A DNA stretch of 15,065 bases from Cellvibrionaceae bacterium (GTDB lineage Bacteria; Pseudomonadota; Gammaproteobacteria; Pseudomonadales; Cellvibrionaceae), in the NCBI GenBank assembly GCA_021151615.1, contig JAGKXA010000116.1:1-15065 (forward strand), written 5' to 3'. Shown here piece after piece: positions 1 through 7,576 of the stretch; position 1 is the first letter of the stretch, and each line of letters starts with the position of its first letter. Under the pieces are notes generated by a model, which made no database searches, was not told the origin of the DNA, and saw nothing but the letters and a program-made list of their open reading frames with translations. The translations under genes and the position numbers were made by a program.

Positions 1-624
1 GCTTGCTTCACCGGATGATTTCGGCGGGGTGACGAGAAAGAAATCGGCCGGTGCGATTGTGAAATTGCGCAATGCCAGCTGACCCTTTTTGACTAAAAAA
101 CTGGTAGGGCCAGCGGGGCCTTCCCAGCCCACATTTGGGTTCTCACTCATTCCCAGGCGGATGTCGTTTACCAAAACGGGCTCGCCGTTAATACGTACTT
201 CCATAATTAATGCAGCGTCTACTTTGGTACCTGCCTCGTCGTAGCGCGGCGCACGCAATTTTGCGTGTAAGTGCTGCCATTCATTGTTGATGTTTTTAAG
301 GTCGATAGCGTAACGGCCTTGCAAGAATAATTTTGCGTCGCTGCCTTCTGGAATCAGGAACTCGGTATCAAGCACGGAATCGTCGAGATAGGCATTGGTG
401 TTTACGTGATCAGCCTTGGCGCTGAGCACGATAATATCGCCATTCTGAGCAGCACTGATTTGTAATCTGTTATCGACGGCACTGACTTTGCTGGCCTTGA
501 TCCAGCTGGCGTTAGCGTTGAAATAATCGGCTGGATTGTTGGCGTAGATGGGCTGGCTGCAGATTAACAGTGAGCCCATTACCAGCGCAGTAGAACGCAG
601 GTTTATCTTGTGCAAGAGAGACAT
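1..624 (-). CDS. secreted DUF1080-like protein, 3' part beyond window start
   Basis: This open frame of 208 codons starts at ATG 624 and runs off the left edge with no stop, so the C-terminus is missing. I translated it by hand on the minus strand. Residues 1-28 form a signal peptide (basic start MSLLHKINLR, hydrophobic stretch, AxA-like end QPIYA). The mature part resembles the DUF1080 (3-keto-disaccharide hydrolase, concanavalin-like) fold. It shares elements with the complete gene at 730-1521: FLQGRYAI, EWQHLHAKLRAPRYD, and a LALRNF strand near 185. A Shine-Dalgarno-like AGG lies 8 bases before the ATG. The family is linked to cleavage of 3-keto glycosides in the periplasm; that role is inferred here. 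Only ~22 bases separate the start codon from the upstream terminator stem, so expression may depend on read-through. A further C-terminal domain cannot be excluded. Confidence 0.75.
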   Translation of the reverse strand, partial: MSLLHKINLRSTALVMGSLLICSQPIYANNPADYFNANASWIKASKVSAVDNRLQISAAQNGDIIVLSAKADHVNTNAYLDDSVLDTEFLIPEGSDAKLFLQGRYAIDLKNINNEWQHLHAKLRAPRYDEAGTKVDAALIMEVRINGEPVLVNDIRLGMSENPNVGWEGPAGPTSFLVKKGQLALRNFTIAPADFFLVTPPKSSGEAS

Positions 625-646
625 AATCTATACCTGTAATTGCAGT

Positions 647-676
647 AAAAAACGCCGCAGTGAATTCACTGCGGCG
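647..676 (-). terminator. intrinsic terminator of the upstream DUF1080 gene
   Basis: Positions 653-676 form a perfect 24-base palindrome (CGCCGCAGTGAA and its mirror), which can fold as a GC-rich hairpin. On the minus strand it is followed directly by six T residues (complement of 647-652), the classic rho-independent layout. It lies about 50 bases past the stop of the gene at 730-1521 and just before the start of the gene at 1-624. It could therefore act as a partial terminator within an operon. Confidence 0.8.
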
Positions 677-684
677 CAAACAGT

Positions 685-712
685 TGACAGTAAGAGCAAT
701 AAGTAACTGTCA
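685..712. other. small inverted repeat after the DUF1080 stop
   Basis: TGACAGT at 685-691 and ACTGTCA at 706-712 form a 7-bp stem with a 14-base loop. It sits between the stop of the gene at 730-1521 and the strong terminator at 647-676. It has no T-tract on either strand. It may be a 3'-end stability hairpin or chance. Confidence 0.4.
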
Positions 713-729
713 GCGGATCGAACGGGAGA

Positions 730-1521
730 TTAGAGTTTGCGTACCCAGATATTGCGGAAATTCATCGCATTACCGTGATCTTGCAAGCGAATCGGGGCGC
801 AACCGTGGGCTTTGTAGACAGGTTTGCCAATCCATTCGGTGGCACCCTGGATTTCGAAATGGTTTTGCACCACTACGCCGTTGTGCAGCACTGTCACAGT
901 GGCGGGCGATACGAGTTTTTGTGCGTTATCAAATGTGGGCGCGGTAAAAATAATATCGTAGGTTTGCCATTCGCCTGGCGCACGCGATGCATTGACGAGC
1001 GGAATAGATTGTTTGTAGATCGAACCTGCCTGGCCATTGGGATAGGTTTTATTGTTGTAGGAATCCAGCATCTGCACTTCGTAACGCTCTTGCAAAAATA
1101 TGCCGCTGTTGTTGCGCGCCTGGCTCTCTAACAACTTGCCCTGGTCATCGGTGATCAGTGTTGGCGTTTTCCATTCAATGTGCACTTGCACATCGCAGAA
1201 GGATTCTTTGGTTTTAATATCGCCGGTTTTAGGTACCACTGTCAGGGTGCCATCAGCCACTTTCCACTTGGCTTCGCCACCTTCAGCGCCTTGCCATTGA
1301 TTCAGGTTTTTGCCATCAAATAATACGGTTGCGTCAGAGGGAATGCCCGATGCAGGAACACTGATTACGGTGGGAACGGGTTCCCATACTTCAGTTTCTT
1401 GCGCGAGTTGCCAAGGCTCTTTTTTTTCATTAGCAGCAACGCAGACTGCTGAATAGAGGAATGCGGTGCTGATAATGCCAAGAGCGGGGACTAGTCCTCG
1501 CGATAAAAAGCGCTTGTTCAT
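730..1521 (-). CDS. secreted DUF1080 / 3-keto-disaccharide hydrolase domain protein
   Basis: The protein is 263 residues, a usual size for single-domain members. Residues 1-30 are a signal peptide (basic start MNKRFLSRG, hydrophobic core, end VCVAA), so it should act in the periplasm or outside the cell. Residues 64-263 match DUF1080 (PF06439). Visible marks are LFDGKNLNQW at 67-76, NSGIFLQERYEVQMLDS at 138-154, GQAGSIYKQ at 163-171, GEWQTYDIIFTAP at 183-195 and the closing LQDHGNAMNFRNIWVR at 246-261. Members of the family bind or cleave glycosides oxidised at C3; the substrate here is unknown. The start ATG at 1521 has only a weak purine-rich site ahead. It is followed on the same strand by a second DUF1080-like gene, which suggests a pair working on the same sugar pathway. 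Confidence 0.85.
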   Translation of the reverse strand: MNKRFLSRGLVPALGIISTAFLYSAVCVAANEKKEPWQLAQETEVWEPVPTVISVPASGIPSDATVLFDGKNLNQWQGAEGGEAKWKVADGTLTVVPKTGDIKTKESFCDVQVHIEWKTPTLITDDQGKLLESQARNNSGIFLQERYEVQMLDSYNNKTYPNGQAGSIYKQSIPLVNASRAPGEWQTYDIIFTAPTFDNAQKLVSPATVTVLHNGVVVQNHFEIQGATEWIGKPVYKAHGCAPIRLQDHGNAMNFRNIWVRKL

Positions 1522-1679
1522 GGAGTTTTGCCCTGAAGGTGTTCGTGGTGATCGTTATGGTTTTGTTTTTTGATTTTCGTTATAGCCGTTAAACAGAGGC
1601 TAGACGAATGGTTTTACACAGCTTGATAAATTATCAGATAAATCGACAGATTGTTTACACAGCTTTACAGAGCGGGGCT

Positions 1680-1696
1680 GGCGCTAAGAGAGCGCC
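1680..1696 (-). terminator. possible weak hairpin after the transpeptidase-like gene
   Basis: GGCGCT (1680-1685) and AGCGCC (1691-1696) make a 6-bp GC-rich stem with a 5-base loop, 30 bases past the stop of the minus-strand gene at 1727-2374. No T-run follows on the minus strand, so termination is uncertain. The rest of 1522-1679 shows nothing I can name. Confidence 0.25.
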
Positions 1697-1726
1697 GCTA
1701 AAGAGGGATTTACGAAACAGCTGGAA

Positions 1727-2374
1727 TCACTTTTTTGCCCAGCGCTGGCTGCTTGGGCAATTGAGAAATTGGGATTTGGATAACCACTGCTGATCAGGAT
1801 AGTAAGAAAACAAAAACTGTTCGCCTTTGATGGTATCGATCACCTTAAATACAATCGCGCGCTCCATTGCCTTGTCGTTAAAGCCATCTTCCAAACCTTC
1901 CATGCGCAGCGAATAGCCGTTAGCGCCAACGTAGGTTTCTTTAGTGCGGAATAATCCTAAACTGGTTTGACGGCTGCCGTAGGTATTGGAGAAGTTGCGT
2001 GCGAAATTTTTGCCCGTGTTCATCCCGTGAGCGACTAATTCCTGAAAGAGTAATTTCCCCGTGACCAGATCAAATACCCAGAGGCGCGGCTGGGTAGACA
2101 CCAGCGAATAGTCGATCACCGTCAGGTTGCGGGCGGGCGACATACCTTGGGTGAGGGCGCAATCGAGTGCCGATAACGCGAGCCCGATTACCTTGGGGTT
2201 AGCGGCTGGCGCAGCGCGGCTGAGGGTATTGAGCAGGGCAAGCTGGTGGTCTTTACTGAGGGGGGCGTAACTAAATGGATTGGCAGGGCGATCCTGTGTC
2301 GCGCCAGCATTGAGCGAGAACAGAAAACTAGATAAGGCCGAAAAAAGTAGGCCCTTAAGGATCGTATACAACAT
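1727..2374 (-). CDS. murein L,D-transpeptidase catalytic-domain family protein, active-site segment missing
   Basis: The protein is 215 residues with a signal peptide at about 1-25 (end NAGA). The body matches the YkuD_2 family (PF13645) of periplasmic murein L,D-transpeptidase-like proteins: VIDYSLVSTQPRLWVFDL at 86-103, ELVAHGMNTG at 112-121, FSNTYGSRQTSLGLF at 128-142, TYVGANGYSLRMEGLE at 147-162, GFNDKAMERAIV at 164-175. From family knowledge, a segment with His-Gly-Ala and a GRSxGCPA-type Cys motif should follow RAIV. Here RAIV (to residue 175) runs straight into FKVIDTIKGEQFLFSYYPD (176-194), which normally comes after that segment. About 30-40 residues holding the catalytic His and Cys therefore look deleted in frame, and the protein is probably not a working transpeptidase. 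The only Cys residues left are at 72 and 206, outside such a motif. The gene is divergent from another L,D-transpeptidase. Confidence 0.8.
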   Translation of the reverse strand: MLYTILKGLLFSALSSFLFSLNAGATQDRPANPFSYAPLSKDHQLALLNTLSRAAPAANPKVIGLALSALDCALTQGMSPARNLTVIDYSLVSTQPRLWVFDLVTGKLLFQELVAHGMNTGKNFARNFSNTYGSRQTSLGLFRTKETYVGANGYSLRMEGLEDGFNDKAMERAIVFKVIDTIKGEQFLFSYYPDQQWLSKSQFLNCPSSQRWAKK

Positions 2375-2591
2375 GGATAGCCCCGAGCATTCTGGGTAAT
2401 TGACGTTGTAGCTGCCCTGCTATGGAAATTTATGGTTTTACCAGTTAATACTGCTTCTCTTGGAATGCTAGCACTGAGGTAGGAATGCGGCAAATCGCAA
2501 AAGTTCAACAAGCAGACGTCATTTTATTGTGCCGGTCTGATTTTTTAGGGAATAAACTCCGATTGTCTTAAGCGCGCAGGAGCGCTCGTTT
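2375..2591. promoter_or_regulatory. divergent intergenic region between two transpeptidase-family genes
   Basis: These 217 bases separate two start codons facing away from each other, so both promoters should lie here. I see no convincing -35/-10 pair on either strand. The only firm element is an AGGAG ribosome-binding site at 2578-2582, nine bases before the ATG at 2592. Confidence 0.4.
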
Positions 2592-4526
2592 ATGGTGGTA
2601 TCACGTTGTTGGCTCCGTTTATTGGGGGCTGTTTTCGCTTTGCAGAAGGGATTGTTGCTGCTGTTGATAGGCTGTTGTGTGCTGCCAACCTGGGCCGAGG
2701 GAACTAATCCAACCACATCGGGGCTGGGCGATATGCTCAGCGCCTCCACTTTGATCGCCCGTGAAATTGAGGTGCAGATGGTGGCGCTGCAGTTGGATGT
2801 CGCCGAGGGGCGGCAGTCCCAAGACGCGCGCCACTTGACCGAAGCGGTGATCGGCTTTTACGAGCAGCGCCAGTATCGCCCGGTGTGGGATCAGGCTGGG
2901 CGTCTGGAGCAATTGATTGGCGCGCTGGAATCGCTGGATGAGGATGGCCTTAATCCCGACGATTACCATATCGTACAACTGCGCCAGGCGCTGCCATTGT
3001 TGAGCGATAACTCTCCCGAGGCCATACCTCTGCGCGTAGCAGATGAGCTACGTGCAACCAATGCTTATCTGCGTGCGCTCTATCACCTCTACAACGGCAA
3101 GGTTGATCCGGCCGGGCTTGATCCACAGTGGAATTTTGTATTGCAGGATATGGCGCCCATCGCCGATGGCGCACGCGTCGCCGATAGTATTGAAAAGGGG
3201 CAAATTGCGCAGCAGTTTGAGCAGACCCGCCCGCAGCACAGGATTTATCGCAGTTTCAAGGCGGGGCTGAAGCAGTATCGCTATTTGGCTGCACAAGGGG
3301 GTTGGCCAGCGTTGCCGATCGGGGGAACCCTAAAGCCCTGTGCGGTTGATCCACAAGTCGCCGTGTTACGTCAGCGTTTGCGCATTACCGGGGAGTATGT
3401 CGACCCGGTATTGCCAACCGAGGATGGACAGACGCCGGCAGAGACTTGCTTGATCGCAAACGCCAAAGCAGCAGCCGAGGCAGCAGCCAGTGCAGCGGCA
3501 GCCAGTGCAGCGGCCGAATTAGCCACTGCAACCGGTTCAGCAGCATCCAGCGCGGGGCAATCCAGCTCAGCGGCTGCAAGCAATGTGGAAGTTGTATCTG
3601 CGAGCAGTGCCTCATCGGAACAGTCCTCCAGCGCTGCCCCGGTAAATCCCGACGAGGTATTTGATGCATACCTCGTAGATGCGGTTAAAAAATTCCAGCG
3701 CGAACAATATTTGGAGGTGGATGGCGCCATAGGCCCCGCCACCCGCGCTGCACTCAATGTGTCGGTGCAATCGCGTGTCGACCAGATTCGCGTCAACCTT
3801 GATCGCGCCCGCTGGTTGTTGCACAACATTCCGCCGGAGATGCTGCTGGTCGATATTGCCGGGTATAAAATCACCTACTTCAAGGCCAGTCAGCCGATTT
3901 GGCGTTCGCGCGTGCAGGTGGGCATGGCCTATCGCACCACCCCGATTTTTAAATCGGAAGTGAATTACATCACCCTCAATCCTACCTGGACGGTGCCGCC
4001 CACGATTTTGCGTAAAGATGTCCTACCCAAGGTGCGTAAAGACATCAATTATTTGCGCGACCACAACATCCGTGTGCTGGATAGCAGCGGCAAAGAGTTG
4101 GATCCAGCCAGCATCGATTGGTACAAGCCGGGAAATGTAACCCTGCGTCAGGATGCCGGTGACGATGCGGCGCTCGGTAAAGCCGTGATTCGCTTCCCCA
4201 ACCCCCACGCGGTCTATCTACACGATACGCCGCACCAGAAGCTATTTAACAAAAGCCAGCGCGCGTTTAGCTCGGGTTGCATCCGCGTGGAGCGAGCATT
4301 GGAGTTGGTGGAATTGCTGCTCGCCGATACACCCTCCTGGGATTCAGCTGCGATCAAAAAAGCATTGGCGACAGGCAAAACCCGCAACGTGACTCTCGCC
4401 AAGCGGGTTCCCATATTGCTCGCCTACTGGACGGTCGATGCTGTTAGCGAGACGCAGATTGCGTTCAAGCCAGACATCTATGCGCGCGATGCCGGGGTGC
4501 TAGCGGCTCTGAACAGGCGCGATTAA
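2592..4526 (+). CDS. YcbB/LdtD-type L,D-transpeptidase with Ser/Ala-rich insert
   Basis: The protein is 644 residues. Residues 1-35 are a signal peptide or membrane anchor (hydrophobic 11-32, end PTWA). Residues ~45-245 match the helical scaffold region of the YcbB family (FYEQRQYRPVWD at 89-100, LDEDGLNPDDYH at 115-126). A peptidoglycan-binding domain begins with VAVLRQRLRITGEY at 256-269 and ends with VKKFQREQYLEVDGAIGPAT at 365-384. A Ala/Ser-rich stretch at ~292-352 splits it. The YkuD catalytic domain is at ~415-580. His544 (VYLHDTP) and the FSSGCIRV motif at 559-566 with Ser561 and Cys563 complete the active site. It should form 3-3 cross-links or attach partners to murein in the periplasm. 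The AGGAG site nine bases before ATG 2592 supports the start. The length is close to E. coli YcbB (about 615). Confidence 0.93.
   Translation: MVVSRCWLRLLGAVFALQKGLLLLLIGCCVLPTWAEGTNPTTSGLGDMLSASTLIAREIEVQMVALQLDVAEGRQSQDARHLTEAVIGFYEQRQYRPVWDQAGRLEQLIGALESLDEDGLNPDDYHIVQLRQALPLLSDNSPEAIPLRVADELRATNAYLRALYHLYNGKVDPAGLDPQWNFVLQDMAPIADGARVADSIEKGQIAQQFEQTRPQHRIYRSFKAGLKQYRYLAAQGGWPALPIGGTLKPCAVDPQVAVLRQRLRITGEYVDPVLPTEDGQTPAETCLIANAKAAAEAAASAAAASAAAELATATGSAASSAGQSSSAAASNVEVVSASSASSEQSSSAAPVNPDEVFDAYLVDAVKKFQREQYLEVDGAIGPATRAALNVSVQSRVDQIRVNLDRARWLLHNIPPEMLLVDIAGYKITYFKASQPIWRSRVQVGMAYRTTPIFKSEVNYITLNPTWTVPPTILRKDVLPKVRKDINYLRDHNIRVLDSSGKELDPASIDWYKPGNVTLRQDAGDDAALGKAVIRFPNPHAVYLHDTPHQKLFNKSQRAFSSGCIRVERALELVELLLADTPSWDSAAIKKALATGKTRNVTLAKRVPILLAYWTVDAVSETQIAFKPDIYARDAGVLAALNRRD
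3465..3647 (+). repeat. Ser/Ala-rich low-complexity segment inside the transpeptidase gene
   Basis: Codons for residues ~292-352 are almost all Ala and Ser, built from short repeated units such as GCAGCCAGTGCAGCGG (two near-copies around 3482-3512). Such linkers are common in secreted proteins of Cellvibrio-type bacteria. The position is unusual because it falls between the two halves of the peptidoglycan-binding domain. Confidence 0.75.
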
Positions 4527-4699
4527 GGTAAAAATTGGGCGAAAGGCGAGGATTTTGATGACTTATTGACTGATTGCGGCATCCAAATTTGTATTTATGC
4601 CAAGTCGGGGCTAGCGTTAAGGAGTATTCAGACTCTAAGCAGGAGTCGATTCTTTATCCGTTAATGGTTCAGACAGTCTCTGGCGCGCAAAGCTCAAAT

Positions 4700-4704
4700 A
4701 AGGA
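4700..4704 (+). promoter_or_regulatory. ribosome-binding site deciding the start at 4715
   Basis: AAGGA lies ten bases before the ATG at 4715. The longer open frame upstream begins only with a TTG at 4574 and encodes a stretch with no family similarity, so 4715 is the better start. The remaining upstream DNA (4527-4699) has a TTGACT at 4566-4571 but no well-spaced -10 box. Confidence 0.65.
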
Positions 4705-4714
4705 TTCGCACAAC

Positions 4715-7576
4715 ATGGCCACCAAAAAAACCTCTCGCACCACCGAAACCATCGAGCAGGATGATCTGATTACCCTGGATTCACCTCCAGATGCAGAGAT
4801 GATTAACCTGCTCACGCCCGCGCCGAGCAATGGCTATATGTATTTCACTGAGCGGGATTTGAACAAGATTCTGTTCAATCTGGATACTCTGCGCTCTAGC
4901 GTCTATCCGCATCTGACCAATGTTCAAGATGCAGAGAATTTTAAACAGCCGCAATTTCCTTCAGTGTGTCTGATTGGTCTTGGACGCTGTGGTTCTAACA
5001 TCGCCCTTGATGTTGCCTCGCTGGTGTACAACGCGCGCAATTTTTATCTCAATGAATTTAACAGCGAAGAAAAAGAAACCCGCGAACAAGATAAACCCAT
5101 GCGCTGGATCAAGCGCAGTTTGCATCTAAAAGGCGGTCATCAACTCAAGCCGGTATTTTTGATCGAGCCGCTGGTGATGTTGGGCGATCTGGACAAAGAC
5201 ATCGAAGGTCGGATTCGTTTTTCGCACAAAGGCGAACGCTCCGGTTTTCTCAAAGATTACACCAAAATGAAAATCATGGACTTGTCGGAAGCTCATGCCG
5301 GTGGTTCAGGTAATGCGCCCATTCTCGGTCAGTACCTCGCTAAAATTATTCTCAATAAAGATATCCAGCGCTTCTCCAATCCCGATTGGAAATTTGTGCA
5401 TTCTTATTTAATTGATTCTTGCGGCATTAAAGCCAACCAATCGCGTTTGTACTTTTACATCTTCAGCGCCGGTGGTGGTACAGGTTCGGGCATGGCCAGT
5501 GAATTTGGCCTTGCTCAGCAATACGCCTACATGAGCAAAACCTTTGATGCGCGCGCGCAAACTGAAAGTGCTGAAAATCGCGGCCACTCCTTTGTGTTTG
5601 AACCGATTTTCACTAGCGGCATTTGCATACTGCCCAATATTTCTGATCACGGCGTGGAAATGTCAGAAGCGCTACATATCAATGCCGGCCGCTTGCTGTG
5701 TAAGTATCTATCGGAAGAGTGGGATTTTTCCTATAACTTTGACAACGAAGACAGTAGCGAAGCCAGCGTGATGCATCGCATCCGCCCCTGGAATGCCATG
5801 ATGCTGATTTCCAATGACATCATGCGCTATGCAGAAGAAACCGACGAGGGCGCCATTCAGCATATTGATGTGAATGCGATGGAGAAGTACGCCAACCAAT
5901 ATATTTCCCAGCAAATTTTTAACATTCTCACCGCGCAGGCAGTGACCACCGATTACGACGAAAATTATTTCCGCCGTGCGGGAATCGATATTGGTGAAAC
6001 CATTCGCTTGGATGCCAACGATTTGTTTATGAGTTTGGCGGGGCCGGTCGCAGTGGCTTATGCAGAATCGGTTATCCCGAATATGATGCCGCAAGGCGTG
6101 GATAAACTGCGCGGAATAGACACCAAAAAAATTGGTGAATTGAATATCGATGATCTTTTCTACCGCTCGATTGATTTGCCACACTTTAATAAAGTCACCC
6201 AAGCGATCGAGGGAATTAGCTTGCTGCCCATAGAGTCAGCCCGCTACCGTGAGTCACTGGCGAAATATCTGCAAAAAGGCTACGACGCAGAAGAGTTAAA
6301 AGACCTGCATTTCTTCAGAAATTGTTCATCGATTGTGTCCATCATATCGCTGCCAAAAGATTACAAGTTGTCCTATATGGATTTGAATAAGCTCAAATCT
6401 CATTTGAATGCGCTGTTCCCTAATACCACTTTGAAACGCTATGCATTGGTAATAGGCGCATCGGCCAATATTTCGTTGACCACACTGATTGTAAAAAGCC
6501 CCTGTTTGAGCGATGACTTTCTGACGTTGATCGTCGCTTTCATCAAACGCTGTTTCGCCAAAGATGCGTACCGTTTTGATGAGCAGTTAGATGCGGCCAT
6601 GTTGGAGTTTATTCGTGCGGATGAATTTGATGAAAATCTGGTAAAATTTCAAGTCGATTTTCAAAAATCACTGTGGCTTTTAATTAAGTATGATTTGGCA
6701 AACAATGATTGGGAGGTACAAATTAAAGAAAAAATTAACTATTTAATACAATCTAAGAGAGATTTATTGAATTCTCCGCAAGTTGCGTTTCAATATGATT
6801 TAGCAATTATTACGGCGTTGCGGCATACTGAATTTGAAAGCGTTCTAAATTTAGATGGGCATTGGGAATTGAAGAAATTAGCAAATGATACATCTGATTA
6901 TTACACTGGTACATTCAAAAGTGGTGATAGAATTGTAAAGGTTATTGCTTCTTTTGCTCCACAAATGGGTATGGTAGCATCATCAGTGCTCACAATGAAA
7001 ATAATAAGCAGCTTTAGGCCAAAGTATGTCGCAATGTGTGGGATATCAGCTGGAATAAAAGGTGGCAGTAACTTTGGAGATATTTTAATTGCCGATTTGT
7101 CATTTGATAGCGGCAGCGGTAAGGTCAAAAAAAGCACAGAGGGAAAAGATACTTTTGAGCCAGATTATAAAGTGTTAGCACTCAGCACTGATTTAAGAGA
7201 TGAATTTCTCTCTTGTCAAGGGAATAGAGAGTACTTAGACGAAATAAAACGAAAATGGCCTTCTGACAAACCGCAAACTGACCTAGGCATACATATTGGA
7301 CCACTTGCAACTGGTGCGCACGTTGTTCAAAATTTAGATATCGTAGATGACATACAGGGACATGCGCGAAAACTAATTGGCTTAGATATGGAAACTTATG
7401 CAGTTTTCTACGCTGCAAACAATTGCACAAAACCACGCCCCAAAGGTGTATTTTCTGTCAAGTCAGTTTGCGACTTTGCAGACTCTACAAAAAATGATAC
7501 GTATCAAAAGTATGCTGCTTATACAAGTGCGAATTTCTTGTATCATTTTGCCCTAAATAAATTGAACTTTGAATAA
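4715..7576 (+). CDS. tubulin/FtsZ-like GTPase fused to a PNP-family nucleosidase domain
   Basis: The protein is 953 residues from ATG 4715. Residues ~80-610 look like the tubulin/FtsZ superfamily. There is a T1-like GLGRCGSN at 88-95, a T3-like AGGSGNAPILG at 195-205 and the signature GGGTGSG (T4) at 253-259. LISNDIM at 364-370 resembles the FtsZ IPND strand, and an H7-like helix follows at 385-407. The sequence is far from true FtsZ and nearer to the FtsZ-like/Tubulin_2 families. Residues ~693-953 are a PNP/UDP phosphorylase superfamily domain: DLAIITAL at 695-702, APQMGM at 748-753, GISAGIKGG at 776-784, FGDILIAD at 787-794, DMETYAVFYAA at 891-901 (purine-binding Glu893), SVCDFAD at 917-923 (catalytic Asp920). 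It resembles the ATP-nucleosidase part of Detocs DtcC. Residues ~645-690 (KYDLANNDWE) resemble the tail of the receiver domain that precedes PNP in those proteins. G+C falls sharply near 6640-6660. Function as a sensor-effector is inference. Confidence 0.72.
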   Translation: MATKKTSRTTETIEQDDLITLDSPPDAEMINLLTPAPSNGYMYFTERDLNKILFNLDTLRSSVYPHLTNVQDAENFKQPQFPSVCLIGLGRCGSNIALDVASLVYNARNFYLNEFNSEEKETREQDKPMRWIKRSLHLKGGHQLKPVFLIEPLVMLGDLDKDIEGRIRFSHKGERSGFLKDYTKMKIMDLSEAHAGGSGNAPILGQYLAKIILNKDIQRFSNPDWKFVHSYLIDSCGIKANQSRLYFYIFSAGGGTGSGMASEFGLAQQYAYMSKTFDARAQTESAENRGHSFVFEPIFTSGICILPNISDHGVEMSEALHINAGRLLCKYLSEEWDFSYNFDNEDSSEASVMHRIRPWNAMMLISNDIMRYAEETDEGAIQHIDVNAMEKYANQYISQQIFNILTAQAVTTDYDENYFRRAGIDIGETIRLDANDLFMSLAGPVAVAYAESVIPNMMPQGVDKLRGIDTKKIGELNIDDLFYRSIDLPHFNKVTQAIEGISLLPIESARYRESLAKYLQKGYDAEELKDLHFFRNCSSIVSIISLPKDYKLSYMDLNKLKSHLNALFPNTTLKRYALVIGASANISLTTLIVKSPCLSDDFLTLIVAFIKRCFAKDAYRFDEQLDAAMLEFIRADEFDENLVKFQVDFQKSLWLLIKYDLANNDWEVQIKEKINYLIQSKRDLLNSPQVAFQYDLAIITALRHTEFESVLNLDGHWELKKLANDTSDYYTGTFKSGDRIVKVIASFAPQMGMVASSVLTMKIISSFRPKYVAMCGISAGIKGGSNFGDILIADLSFDSGSGKVKKSTEGKDTFEPDYKVLALSTDLRDEFLSCQGNREYLDEIKRKWPSDKPQTDLGIHIGPLATGAHVVQNLDIVDDIQGHARKLIGLDMETYAVFYAANNCTKPRPKGVFSVKSVCDFADSTKNDTYQKYAAYTSANFLYHFALNKLNFE
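6635..6665 (+). other. composition break inside the tubulin-like/PNP gene
   Basis: Upstream of this point codons are mixed and fairly G+C-rich (hand counts: 29 of 60 at 5101-5160, 36 of 60 at 5461-5520). Downstream they turn A+T-rich (19 of 60 at 6841-6900, 21 of 60 at 6901-6960). The change falls at the same place as the domain joint, residues ~640-650. It may be a recombination point or an assembly joint. Confidence 0.6.

Noticed and set aside
3371..3874. Minus-strand open frame opposite the Ser/Ala-rich part of the transpeptidase
   Set aside because: It is a mirror of the repetitive GC-rich coding sequence, with Ala/Leu bias produced by the sense codons.
4566..4600. TTGACT box as -35 of a promoter for the tubulin-like gene
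   Set aside because: The only A+T-rich -10 candidates are 19-20 bases away or poor matches.
4574..4714. Longer N-terminus for the tubulin-like protein starting at TTG 4574
   Set aside because: It has no ribosome-binding site and its residues show no similarity, while ATG 4715 has AAGGA ten bases upstream.
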